Source of the DNA: Bactrocera neohumeralis
Lineage: Eukaryota > Arthropoda > Insecta > Diptera > Tephritidae
Assembly (NCBI RefSeq): GCF_024586455.1
Contig: NW_026089623.1
Span: 6,011,367-6,075,366 of the forward strand
Direction: 5' to 3'
DNA length: 64,000 bases
The notes beneath the pieces were generated by a model that saw nothing but the letters and a program-made list of their open reading frames with translations, had not been told where the DNA came from and ran no database searches. Position 1 is the stretch's first letter. Each line of letters opens with the position of its first letter. Of the stretch, positions 33,344 to 43,886 are shown in pieces. The position numbers were made by a program, and so were the translations under genes.

Positions 33344-33356
33344 TGGGGGCTCAACC
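33344..33356 (+). other. Primer binding site, gypsy element
   Basis: TGGGGGCTCAACC begins four bases after the LTR. The first nine bases equal the complement of the 3' end used by tRNA-Pro-primed retroelements; the rest does not match, so the tRNA assignment is tentative. Confidence 0.55.
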
Positions 33357-33415
33357 TAAAAAATAAAGTGCAAACTGAAAGTGTAAATTAACGTGAAAAA
33401 AAAAGCATAGCCGAA

Positions 33416-33946
33416 ATGGCATGTCTCAACGATTTCATGCAGTACAGCCTGCGCAATAGCAGCAAGCCTAAAATTGCGACGTTACATAAATACATCTTTG
33501 AAAGCGAAGGCGACAGAAGTAACCGCCGACGCCTCAGAGAATTTTCTGGATTCACATACGACGAAGGCAGCGCTGAATACAACCAGAAAGCAGATTACAT
33601 AAATACGAATCTAAACGAAAGCGACCTAGTAACAATATGCAACATGTTAGAAATCGACTACAATGTAGCTGACATAAAGCTGCACATTTTCAAAAACTTA
33701 CGACGTAACCACTTGTTGGCCGATCGAAACAGAGACGAAGCTGATATAATTGAAGACGAAGACGAAGACGACGAAAACAACAACGAGACAACGAGAGTAA
33801 TAACGATGCAGAGAGTAACAGCAAGCTTAACGAAAATAAGGGTGAAATTACAAACTACTACAGTTTCCCTACAGGTGCAACTGAAAGAGATGATGATGAA
33901 CAAGACACGAACCAAACAAACGCGAGAAACAACGATATACGCATGA
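33416..33946 (+). pseudogene. Gypsy gag, N-terminal part (frame-shifted end)
   Basis: ATG at 33416 follows the leader. Residues 1 to about 120 form a helical acidic protein ending in an Asp/Glu-rich tract (ADIIEDEDEDDENNNE, about 33739-33785). From there on this frame looks random, whereas the frame used by the next ORF continues the acidic, Asn-rich linker (DNESNNDAESNS). A one-base indel in the acidic tract near 33780 therefore seems to have broken a single Gag-Pol reading frame. The apparent ATGA overlap at 33943-33946 would then be accidental. Confidence 0.7.
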
Positions 33947-36450
33947 GCAATAGTGTTTCAAAACATATACCAAAATTTGCAATATCAATGCGCGACGTAG
34001 AGGACTCAATTAGAATTTTCGATGGTTCTGATAAGATTCCAATAGAACTATGGGTAGAAGAATTCGAAGAACAAGCAATCGTGATGCAATGGGACAATTT
34101 ACAAAAACTGGTATTCGCAAAAAAATCGATACACGGTATAGCTAAACAATTTGTGTTAAGTGAAAGAGGCCTAAATTCGTGGCAAAAACTGAAAGACGTT
34201 CTGATAAGTGAATTTAAATCAACAACAAATAGTGCAGTGTTACACAAGCAACTATGTGAACGTAAAATACGAGAAAACGAAAGTGTGCAAGAATATTTCT
34301 ACACTATGAAAGAAATTGCCTCGCAAGGTAATATCGAAAATGATGCGTTAATGCAATATATAATTGATGGCATTACTGACTTAAGTGTAAACAAAGCGAT
34401 GTTATATGGTGGCAAAAATTTAAAAGATTTTAAAGAAAAGTTGAAATTCTATGAAATTATGTGCAAACGCAATACGAATAAACAAGGTATAACCACAATA
34501 AAAAAGAGTATACAAAGTAATGTAAAAAAAGAAATCAACTGTTTTAACTGCGGTGAAAAAGGACATTTGTCTAACAACTGCAAGAATAAGGAAAGAGGCA
34601 GAAAGTGTTTCAAATGTAATCAATTCGGACACATTTCGGTTAACTGTGAACAAAAGAGAAAAGAGACAAATGCAAATACTCGCCAAATCGTATCAAGTCG
34701 TGATTTAACTAATAAAAACGTCAAAATCGGTGATAAATACTACATATCATTGTTCGACACTGGTAGCAAATTTAATATAGTAACAAAAGCGGTGTATAAC
34801 AATTTACACAAAACAAAATTACGTGCATGTAATATATCATTAATCGGGTTTGGTGGAAACATGAAAGAAAATAAAATCAAACCAGACGGTTACTTCGATC
34901 ACGATATACAAATAGACGGTCAAATATTTCATTTAACGTTCTACGTTGTTCCAACCAAGTGTATGGATATCGATGTGGTCCTGGGCGAAGATTTATGTTT
35001 AAAAGCAGAAATAACAATTAGCCGTGAAGGTTTAACAATTAAAAAGATCCAAGCGGACAACGAAAATAATGAAGAAGTGCCATTTATGAAGATAGATGCG
35101 TCGACTGACAATTTTGAATTAGATATTGGTAATGACGCGAGTGCAATCACCAAACAAAAAGTACGCGAATTAATATACAATTATGAACCCAAAAAGATTG
35201 CTACAACTGATGTAGAAATGCGAATTGTACTTAGTGATGAATCGCCAATTTTTTGTAGACCACGCCGGGTACCTTTCTCGCAAGTAGCTATCGTTAATAA
35301 TCAAATCGATGAATGGCTTAAAGACGGTATAATCGAAGAATCAAACTCTGACTTTACAAGTCCAGTTGTGTTAGTTAAAAAAAGAGACGGGTCACATAGA
35401 CTTTGCGTTGATTATCGACAAATTAACAAAGTAATTATTAAAGATCGATACCCACTTCCACTTATAGACGACCAATTAGATCGATTACAAGATGCAACAA
35501 TTTTTAGTACCATAGACCTTAAAAATGGATTTTTCCACGTTCCGGTAGCAGAATGCAGTAAAAAATACACATCGTTTGTAACACAAAATGGTCAATACCA
35601 ATTTAATAAAGTACCGTTTGGATTATCGAATTCTCCGGGAGCTTTTCAAAGGCACATAAACGCAATCTTCAGAAATTTTACACGACAAGGTATTGCATTG
35701 CCATACATCGACGACATCATAATCCCAGGTAAAAACGAAGAACACGCAGTAAGTAATCTAGAGAAAGTAATCAACACATGCAGAGACTACGGGTTGCAGT
35801 TAAACATTAAAAAATGTCAGTTCTTGAAAAAGAAAGTCACATTTCTCGGATACGTTATAGAAAACCAGACGCTACGGGCATCACCAGAGAAAATAGAAGC
35901 TGTTTTAAACTATAAAACACCACAGACGACAAAACAACTTCTTAGTTTTTTAGGATTGGCAGGTCATTTTAGAAAGTTCATACCAAATTATTCTATTATT
36001 ATCAAACCATTAACAGACATGACTAAACAAAATTGTTCATTTAAAATCGGACATGAAGAAGAAACAGCTTTCGATTTACTCAAGAAAGCTCTAGTCGAAA
36101 ATCCCGTACTTGGTATTTATAATCAGAAGTACGAAACGGAGCTTCATACTGACGCTTCTACAGACGGTTTCGGGGCTATGCTATTACAGAAGTCTCCAAA
36201 CGACGGACAACTTCATCCAATTTACTACATGAGTAGAAAAACGACTGATGATCAGAGAAAATTCACAAGCTATGAACTTGAAATACTTGCGGTGGTAGAA
36301 GCGCTAACAAAGTTTAGAGTGTACTTATTGGGTATAAAATTTAAATTAGTTACGGACTGTAACGCATTCACGAAGACGCTAGAAAAAAAACCTGTGTACA
36401 CGTGTAGCAAGATGGATACTATTGTTACAAGAATTCGACTATGTGGTTGA
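33943..36450 (+). CDS. Gypsy gag-pol: capsid, zinc knuckles, protease, RT, RNase H
   Basis: 835 codons. About residues 1-190 resemble a gag capsid (LWVEEFEEQA, 'VQEYFYTMKEIA'). Two CCHC knuckles follow at about 200-240 (CFNCGEKGHLSNNC and CFKCNQFGHISVNC). The protease has LFDTGSKFNIV (active site D-T-G). RT blocks are VDYRQINKVIIKDRYPLP, STIDLKNGFFHVPV (catalytic Asp) and the active site YIDDIIIPG. RNase H starts LHTDASTDGFGAMLLQ and includes SYELEILAVVEAL. The frame ends in a spurious tail after a two-base loss near 36397-36402. The start shown is the first ATG in frame; the true frame probably continues upstream into gag. Confidence 0.88.
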   Translation: MSNSVSKHIPKFAISMRDVEDSIRIFDGSDKIPIELWVEEFEEQAIVMQWDNLQKLVFAKKSIHGIAKQFVLSERGLNSWQKLKDVLISEFKSTTNSAVLHKQLCERKIRENESVQEYFYTMKEIASQGNIENDALMQYIIDGITDLSVNKAMLYGGKNLKDFKEKLKFYEIMCKRNTNKQGITTIKKSIQSNVKKEINCFNCGEKGHLSNNCKNKERGRKCFKCNQFGHISVNCEQKRKETNANTRQIVSSRDLTNKNVKIGDKYYISLFDTGSKFNIVTKAVYNNLHKTKLRACNISLIGFGGNMKENKIKPDGYFDHDIQIDGQIFHLTFYVVPTKCMDIDVVLGEDLCLKAEITISREGLTIKKIQADNENNEEVPFMKIDASTDNFELDIGNDASAITKQKVRELIYNYEPKKIATTDVEMRIVLSDESPIFCRPRRVPFSQVAIVNNQIDEWLKDGIIEESNSDFTSPVVLVKKRDGSHRLCVDYRQINKVIIKDRYPLPLIDDQLDRLQDATIFSTIDLKNGFFHVPVAECSKKYTSFVTQNGQYQFNKVPFGLSNSPGAFQRHINAIFRNFTRQGIALPYIDDIIIPGKNEEHAVSNLEKVINTCRDYGLQLNIKKCQFLKKKVTFLGYVIENQTLRASPEKIEAVLNYKTPQTTKQLLSFLGLAGHFRKFIPNYSIIIKPLTDMTKQNCSFKIGHEEETAFDLLKKALVENPVLGIYNQKYETELHTDASTDGFGAMLLQKSPNDGQLHPIYYMSRKTTDDQRKFTSYELEILAVVEALTKFRVYLLGIKFKLVTDCNAFTKTLEKKPVYTCSKMDTIVTRIRLCG

Positions 36451-37789
36451 ACACAGAAGTGGCAATCGTATGAAACATGTCGACGCTCTTAGCCGGTACG
36501 CAATTATGATGATACACTGCGATGACTTAACCATTAGAATAAGCCAAGCACAACAACAAGACGAAAAATTAATCGCAATCCGAGAATTACTCAACAGTAA
36601 TAAAAGTTCCTATGATGACTATTTTCTTAGATCGAATATTTTATACAAAATCTATAATGGTAATGAATTAATAGTAGTCCCGGAATGCATGCAAAATCAA
36701 ATTATTGCACGTGCTCATGACAGAGGCCATTTCGCCGTTAGAAAGACAAAAGATCTCATCATTCAAGAATATTTCATACAAAACGTCGACGATAAAATTA
36801 AGAAATACATTAGTTGCTGCATACCTTGTATACTAAGCAATCGTAAACATGGCAAACAAGAAGGCTTACTACATCCGCTGAACAAAGAGGAAACACCACT
36901 ACATATTTTTCATATAGATTTTCTGGGTCCGCTAGAGTCAACAAATAAAAACTACAAGCATATTTTGGCAGTGGTTGACTCATTTACTAAGTTTTGTTGG
37001 CTGTATCCCTCTAAATCGACTACTACGTCCGAAGTAATATCGAAACTACAAAATCAGAGCATGATTTTCGGTAATCCAGCAAATATTATCTGCGACAGAG
37101 GTGCTGCTTTTTCCTCAAACGACTTCCAAAAATATTGTGACAATGAAAACATAAAGATGTTCCAGATAACAACAGGACTACCTCGAGTAAACACACAAGT
37201 CGAAAGGCTGAACGCTATCATTATTTCAGTCTTATCGAAACTCAGCATAGACGACCCCTCGAAATGGTACAGATACGTGAACAGAGTTCAACAAGCAGTT
37301 AATTCAACGTATTCAAGAAGTATAAAAACTACGCCTTTTGAATTATTAATCGGCACGAAGATGCGAACAAAAGATGACCCTCAAATACACGATCTCATCC
37401 AGCAAGAGATTACAGAATTATTCAACAACGAACGCTGTGAACAACGTAAGCAAGCAAAATTACAAATACTTAAAATTCAGAGCGAGAACAAGAAGACGTA
37501 CAACCTGAGACGCAAACAAGCACAGCAGTATAAAATCAATGACTTGGTGGCAATCAAGCGCACGCAATTTGGTAGCGGTCTTAAACTAAAATCTAAATTT
37601 TTAGGACCCTATCAAATAACTAAAATCAAAAATAATAACTCATACGACGTACGAAAACTTACAAACGCAGAAGGTCCCATCAACACAACAACTACAGCTG
37701 AATATATGAAGCCATGGGCGAAAGACAACGACGCAACATTCGGGTCGAATGTACAACAGGATGGCCGAATGTGGGTGATAAAGGGTTAA
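36422..37789 (+). CDS. Gypsy integrase and C-terminal end of pol
   Basis: Continues pol in the next frame. FDYVVEHRSGNRMKHVDALSR is the end of the RNase H region. Integrase follows with its zinc-binding HHCC part (HDRGHF, then CCIPC), the catalytic triad in HIDFLGPL, IICDRGAAF and VERLNAI (the Glu), and a C-terminal domain with FLGPYQITKI. The frame runs into the first bases of the 3' LTR (stop at 37787-37789). The upstream frame is restored if 'tacacgtgt' is read as having lost one AC unit of a dinucleotide run; a programmed shift is the alternative. Confidence 0.88.
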   Translation: MLQEFDYVVEHRSGNRMKHVDALSRYAIMMIHCDDLTIRISQAQQQDEKLIAIRELLNSNKSSYDDYFLRSNILYKIYNGNELIVVPECMQNQIIARAHDRGHFAVRKTKDLIIQEYFIQNVDDKIKKYISCCIPCILSNRKHGKQEGLLHPLNKEETPLHIFHIDFLGPLESTNKNYKHILAVVDSFTKFCWLYPSKSTTTSEVISKLQNQSMIFGNPANIICDRGAAFSSNDFQKYCDNENIKMFQITTGLPRVNTQVERLNAIIISVLSKLSIDDPSKWYRYVNRVQQAVNSTYSRSIKTTPFELLIGTKMRTKDDPQIHDLIQQEITELFNNERCEQRKQAKLQILKIQSENKKTYNLRRKQAQQYKINDLVAIKRTQFGSGLKLKSKFLGPYQITKIKNNNSYDVRKLTNAEGPINTTTTAEYMKPWAKDNDATFGSNVQQDGRMWVIKG

Positions 37790-38048
37790 ACGACAGCCGT
37801 CGCACACAGTAAATAAGAAGAAGCATCGACATCCACCATCCACCGACGCCTTGAAAGAAGAAGAATTCTACGAGCTTACAACAGGGAGAGTTTGAATAAA
37901 AGGACGGACGCGAAACGACGTGGCATAAAAGACAACGCGCATCAATTCTCCTCATCACGCATAATAAAATCCCACATAGATGATAAGATAAATTAAACTA
38001 AATAATATTTAAATCCTTTTTATAGATCAAACATAATAAAATCCCACA
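37770..38048 (+). repeat. Gypsy 3' LTR
   Basis: 279 bp, near-identical to the 5' LTR, ending CCCACA. No clear polypurine tract precedes it; the bases just before are 'acaacaggatggccgaa'. Confidence 0.93.
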
Positions 38049-38146
38049 TATATATATATGCTACATATAGACTACTACGTAATATAGCGTGGCGATCGCC
38101 ACGGCGACAATCATGTTTACCCGCGCCTATAGATGTTTCGCATCAA
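38049..38146 (+). repeat. Dispersed repeat module, distal part copy 2
   Basis: Continuation of the module interrupted by the gypsy element. It matches 26590-26718 in the same orientation ('gccacggcgacaatcatg', 'cccgcgcctatagatgtttc'). Confidence 0.8.
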
Positions 38147-38734
38147 AAAAAGTGAAATAAAAATTAATAAGAGAAATTATTAATAGAAATTTTGGTACTT
38201 TGGAAAATCAATATAAATTTAACGAAAATATTCGTTTATTATTAACTACGTTCAAAGATAATAGAGTGAAATTAAAACCAATAACTGATTGTAATGCGAA
38301 AAAAGTGAACGAAAAAGTTACGAATATTGGAAAAATGGATAGCAAACTGTGCGTTGTTAATTTTCTGCCATCCAAAAATATTAAAATTTGTTTTTGTTAA
38401 TAAACTTGCACATAATTTAATGAACAATATAAAACTGCTTAACTCTGATGCTGTAAACGCAAAGGAGGTGGCAGACTTCAAGTGACATCTGTCAAAAAAT
38501 AGCAAACATCGGCCATTTTTGAGCAGTGTTGCTTACTCAAATTTGGTAAATTCAGCTAAATGCACATAATTTTTGTGCATTACAAATTTGCATTAACATG
38601 GGTCAAATGCGCAAATAAATGTAAATTAAGCCCGCTAATGCAAATTAGCGCTGTCTTCTGTCAGGGCTATATCACAAAACTGACAAATAACCAGGGTTAT
38701 CATACGATTTTTGCAAACGAACAAAAAGAAAGAT
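38147..38734. other. Unassigned, AT-rich
   Basis: An open frame at 38200-38400 (66 codons) has plausible amino-acid content but no motif I recognise. A short inverted motif, 'taagcccgctaatgcaaattagcgc', lies near 38625-38652. No gene is claimed. Confidence 0.35.
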
Positions 38735-41700
38735 TATAAGATACGCACCGGAATTGACTCGGATTTCTTCCGACCTGTTTTTTCGGCGATCTAACCCCGT
38801 TTGGATCGGTGAGTATTAATTTGTGTTTGTCATCATTAGAGCAATGTCTTGCAGCAGGGTTGCTCCGTATCCTCCTGACTCGTGCTGGCATTGAGTCCAA
38901 ACCGGGGCCGGAAGAATTTTTCTGCTGCGTTTGTGCAAAAAGGCTTCATCCAAACTCCACCTCGGTCAGGTGTAATACATGCAATGGATGGAGCCATCTT
39001 AGGACCTGCTCAGGCCTTAAGACTCACAGGGAGTCCACCACGAGTTACGTGGCCCCATGTTGCTTGCGCAATACTGTGACACAAGCCTCTACGGCTGTGG
39101 AATCTGCACATAGTCCGCGCGCTGCGCCGTCACTCACCCCGAGTGGCCAACAGAGCACCTCCACGGTCCCCAGGAGCTCAAACAGGCAACATAGCTCCCA
39201 CTCTGACTCGGGTCTGCCCCCGCAAGACACAACAGTGGCGTCGCCAACAAACACCCCAGTGCGAGAACCGCCCCTGCGGGTTCAGCAGCTGCAACAAATA
39301 CCACCCTCACGTCACTCCATCACCCGCAGGATCACCCACGGACACCCGCGACAAACCCTGTACTTCAATTCAACTGCAACGGACTCCAGAGCAAGATCCA
39401 GGAAATAGTTGCACTTATGAATCGGGAACGCGTATCGATAGCTGCCAAGAAACCAAACTAAACAGCCCCTCAGATCTTCTGAGTTGTGCAGGTTTCATCG
39501 TAATAAGTAAAGATCGCGAGCGAGATAATGGTGGGGGCCTAGCCTTCATATTGCACAACACCGTGCAGTATCGTCTAATCGATGAAGACATCGACCCCAG
39601 GGATACTACCCTAGAATGTCCTATCCGGTCAGGCGATGTCGAGCTCGAAATATTTAATATATACATCCCCCCGTTACATGTTGTCCTACAGGATATCACC
39701 CGAATATAGGCGCTACTTCTTGGTGAAAACCGTTTGGTACTAGGCGACTATAATGCGCACCACGATCTTTGGCATTCCTGGCTGTCAAATGATCGTAGGG
39801 GGATGAAACTGGCGGAACAATGAATGACGAAGCCCCCACCAGAGTTATGGGCACCTGTAATAGCTTGCCCGATATTATCATTGCAAGCGGGGGTCTGATA
39901 AATAGCATAACCTGGCGACCTATGCCAACTCTCGCATCAGACCATCTGCCCATAATTATCTCGATCGAGAAACCTCCCGATTTCGTTTCTGTGGACAACC
40001 GTACCTTCATTAACTTTAATAAAGCTAATTGGGTCTCCTTCATAGAATTTACTGAGAGCACCTTTAACGCTCTACACATTCCTATGGACGTATGCGTTGG
40101 CGAACGTCGATTCCGCAAGGTGATCGCAGCAGTTACCGCTCGCTACATCCCGACTGGACGAATAGCGGAACTCCGCCCTAATTTCCCAGCCGAAGCAGCC
40201 GTTTTACGCCATGCCGATACCGGGGATCCCCGAATAAGAGATCTCAATTTGGAGATTCGGCGTATGGTAAATCAACATAAGCGGACGAAATGGATAGGGC
40301 ACCTGAGGTCTTGCAACCTCTCCACCGATGTGAGTAAGCTTTGGGCTACTGTCAAAGCTTTGTATAACCCGAAGGGACATGACGACCGAGTTAAGGTTCA
40401 TTTCAATGGTCATACCTCTTCGGACCCGAAGAAGTGCGCGAGCTATTTTAGCCGGCAGTTTATACTGCACCCTTCGGTAGACAAAGCCAAGAGATGTGTT
40501 AACCGACGGCTGCGAAAAATGCCAAACGACTGCGCGCCACTTACTTTTACAGATGAGGAGGTTCAGAGTATCATCAACAAAGCAAAATCCTCAAAATCCA
40601 TTGGCCCTGATGGAATTAACATGCTAATGCATCTAGGCTCGACGGAAGTTATCTCACCAAGGTCCTCAACCTGTCGCTGACCACTCTTCAAATACCCGAT
40701 GTGTGGAAAGTCGAAAGAGTGGTCCCACTACTGAAACCTCGGAAACCCGCCAACAAAGGGGAATCTTATCGTCCGATAACTCTCCTCTCCCCAGTAGTGA
40801 AGACACCTGAGGGCTTGCTACTCCCGACCTTCACTCACCACCTGAGCCTAGCCAGCTACCAGCATGGATTCCGAAAAGTGCACAGCACCACCACAGCACT
40901 TAGCGTCATAAACGCTCAGATAATTCGTGGCCTCAACCAGAAACCACCCTGTGAGAGAACAATCCTCGTAGCGTTCGACTTGTCAAAATCTTTTGACACA
41001 GTCAACCACACAACGCTATAGCAGAACATTTAGAAAACCACGCTTCCTCCAGGGTTAAAGAGGTGGACCATGAACTTCCTAAACGGTCGTCAATCATCCG
41101 TACTATTTCGAGGTGTAACATCCAAACTGAGAAGAATTAAATAGCGGGTTGCGCAGGGTGGTGTCCTCTCCCCGCTACTGTTTAACTTCTACATCTCGAA
41201 ACTCCCGCAGCCACCAGAGGGGGTTTCCGTTCGCAGATAATTGCACGATATTGACGTCGGGCAATGGAATCGATGGCATTTGTTCGAAAGTAAACAGCTA
41301 CCTCTCCGACCTTTCTCGTTTCCTCACTGCACGGAACCTTACACTCTTCCCCACCAAATCCACAGCGACCATTTTTACGACCTGGACGAAGAAGTATAGA
41401 CTTCAACTTAATATTGAAGTCGATGGCGCGTAAATTCCGACTGACAATAACCCTAAGATTTTGGGTGTAACCTTCGATAGTCTATGCTCCTTCACTCCCC
41501 ACACGACCGCGATTATCGCCAAGGTACAGAGCCGCAACAAAATCCTCAAGTCGCTAGCTACGTTGGCTACATACAAGGCAATCGGCCGACCGGTCCTCAA
41601 CTACGCAACACCTATATGGTCGTTTGGATGCAATGGTACGCAGATGAGGAAACTCCAGACCTGCCAAAATACTGCACGCCGGACCACGACGGGAAGCCTT

Positions 41701-42200
41701 TTGATGTCTCCTATTGAACACCTACACAGTGAGACGCTTATGCTCCCAGTTAAGAAGCATAATGAACTCCTTTCCAAGCAGTTCCTTTTGGGATGTTTTC
41801 GTAGAAATCACCCTTGCAGCCATCTGCTTGGAGCGGAACCGCCTTCTAGGAACATCAAAATGTCCTTCCTTGACTACGTCGACGACGTCGTACAGTACGC
41901 CGGCCAGACTTCGGGCGCAACTGACTTTCGACAGGTACTGACCGCCATTCACAGTGGAACCATTAACACCTTCACCGACTTGGCGTTCTTGGAGTCAAAT
42001 CACCACGCATTGCAGACGAAGTGCTCGAGTTGCCCTGAGAAGCGCAAGTGACCCTTGCGCAAATTAGTTTTGGATATTCTGCAGGTGAAACTCCTATTTG
42101 TCCAGAATAGATCCCGACATATCCAACATATCTTCTGCATGAAATGAGTCTCCGCATGACACTGGCCACATCTTTGCATGCCCCGCCAACCCTCCTCATC
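38735..42200 (+). mobile_element. PHD/2A-type non-LTR element copy 2
   Basis: Begins just inside the family's 5' end ('tacgcaccggaattgactcgg' at 38741) and ends at about 42200, short of the last 90 bases or so and the (AAC)n tail. Its GIESKPGP has Lys for the critical Asn of the 2A-like motif. One PHD-like finger is present and the second is deleted. The endonuclease (39360-40000) is broken by several frameshifts; the segment 39820-40680 is open; the RT (40700-41430) has a stop before its active site and the YADD block is lost in a deletion near 41237. The C-terminal region is at 41461-42051. Confidence 0.85.
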
Positions 42201-42440
42201 TGTTAAGTAAGAAATATATATTTTAAAAATTACTTTTTACACTCGTAGTGGACATCATTTATGTGCTAACATTGACATTGAGCGCTTACATATGATAATA
42301 AACAAATATGAGCAATTAGTTGAAATTCCTCTTTCCTTATTTAGTGATATATAAAAAAGTGCCTATAGCTTAAATTTCATGGATGTATATTTTTTCTTAT
42401 TTAAATTTTATAAACAAAATTATTAATAAAAAACTTAGGT

Positions 42441-42704
42441 TACCCCGGTTATTGACTAGAACAGGGTTATTTCTTAGAGCGCGGTCGACGGTCTTCGACG
42501 CAAAAAGGAGTCGCCCCTGGTATTGGCTCGGCCAGGGTTATTTTATAAAGAATCAAGTACAAGCAAAGAAAACGCTGCGACGAAAAATTTTTCGTATTTG
42601 GTTTCTAAGATGTGGCAACGCTCGTTTTCCTCATAATTGTAAACACTCCAATCTTTTCAGCTATGTATGTGCTAAGTGATTTTTAAATTAACAAATTTAG
42701 CGAG
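42441..42704 (+). repeat. Unnamed repeat family Q, truncated copy
   Basis: Contains two degenerate units of the 93-bp minisatellite type ('cagggttatttcttagagcgcgg' and 'ggctcggccagggttatttt') and then 'gatgtggcaacgctcgttttcctc', shared with the inverted arms at 51590 and 53060. RTE copy E begins at its right edge. The 240 bases before it (42201-42440) hold nothing recognised. Confidence 0.65.
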
Positions 42705-43170
42705 GAGGATGGAGTCATGTCTAGAAGTTCACGGAAGTGAGGAAAGTTCTCTGATTGCCTCTCACATGGGGAGTGACCAGAAACAATTGTTTTACATATG
42801 GGACAAGCAGCTCACGATTTCCAGTCTTTGACCAAGTATCCTCTGAGTAGCCAGAAACCATCGGTTTGAAGGGGAGCTAAAGTGAAAAGGCGAAACATAC
42901 CCTCCACAGGTTTGTGCGCTGGGTTTAGGACCCGCCACGTAAAAAACGCTACCAATGAAAAAGCATAAACGCCTCGGATGAGAGACCCCCCTTTTGATGA
43001 CGACCATGGCAAACGCACTAAGAATAACGATTTAAGGGCAAGCCGTGTCGCAGCGGAGAGAAAGCAGGCTGCTTACCTCGCAATGTTACGATCGACCACA
43101 ACACGTGCGGGATGAGATAGATACCGTGAGTTGAGGAAAGGAAGCCGCATTTGCAGACAGAACAAGAAAA

Positions 43171-43520
43171 AACGTTAACTTCGGTTGCACCGAAGCTAAA
43201 TACCCTTCACAGGTGCATTTCTGTTAGTAACTATGTGTTCAGTTTGTATGGCAGCTATATGTTATAGTGGTCCGATATCGGCAGTTCCGACAAATGAGCA
43301 GCTTCTTGAAGAGAAAATGACGTTTGAAAAATTTCAAAACGATATCTTAAAAACTGAGGGACTAGTTCGTATATATACAGACAGACAGACGGACATGGCT
43401 AAATCGACTCAGCTCAACATACTGATCATTTATATATATACTTTATAGGGTCTCCGACGATTCCTTCTGGGTGTTACAAACTTCGTGACAAACTTAATAT
43501 TCCCTGTTCAGAATATAAAA
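43171..43520 (+). mobile_element. DINE-1/Helentron-like non-autonomous insertion
   Basis: A 350-bp sequence inside the RTE linker. It starts 'aacgttaacttcggttgcacc' (a small hairpin, CTTCGG/CCGAAG) and holds 'gacatggctaaatcgactcag' and 'tatatatatactttatagggtctccgacg'. It ends '...aacttaatattccctgttcag'. From memory these words are typical of the abundant short fly repeats called DINE-1/mini-me-like; assignment to Helentrons is inferred. No target duplication is visible, as expected for Helitrons. Confidence 0.65.
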
Positions 43521-43886
43521 AGAGAAAGGCAGAAATGCGTGAGAATGAAGAGCATGAAACCCTACGAAACGATGCGGCGACTAACAGAAGGTTTTAAGAC
43601 CGGAGCATGCTCTTGTAGAACACCCCGCGTGGATGTAGTAACCGATGCCCAGAGCATACTAAAATTATGGGAGGAACACTTCTCCAGCCTGCTGAAAGGC
43701 AGTGAAAGAATAACGCTAGGAGAAGGCGAACTCGATTCCCCAATCGATGACGATGGAGAAGACGTTCCATTGCCCGACCATGAAGAAGTTCGAATCGCAA
43801 TTACCCGTCTGAAGAACAACAAAGCGGCGGGGCCGATGGATTGCCGGACAATTCCCACGACAGCCGGTTCTACGCACCGGAATTGA

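Larger units (their letters stand above)
33061..38048 (+). mobile_element. Ty3/gypsy LTR retrotransposon, near complete, no env
   Basis: 4988 bp bounded by two 279-bp LTRs (TGTGGG...CCCACA) and a 4-bp TATA target duplication (33057-33060 and 38049-38052). The order is LTR, primer binding site, gag, protease, reverse transcriptase, RNase H, integrase, LTR. Gene order and integrase place it in Ty3/gypsy (Metaviridae). No envelope gene exists, since integrase runs into the 3' LTR. By eye the LTRs differ at only about two positions, so the insertion is young, yet the coding region has two frame breaks. It sits inside the dispersed module shared with 26390-26718. Confidence 0.93.

Noticed and set aside
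33344..33356. tRNA-like sequence
   Set aside because: It is a short primer binding site next to the LTR; no cloverleaf can be drawn.
33943..33946. ATGA overlap between gag and the longer frame as a translational coupling signal
   Set aside because: The acidic linker continues upstream in the second frame, so a one-base indel explains the break better.
37640..37958. Minus-strand frames across the gypsy LTRs, repeated at 33034-33249
   Set aside because: They are duplicated only because the LTRs are, and lie antisense to the element; no env or other gene is supported.
38200..38400. A 66-codon frame as a small gene
   Set aside because: No motif, no splice or promoter evidence, and AT-rich chance frames of this length are common here.
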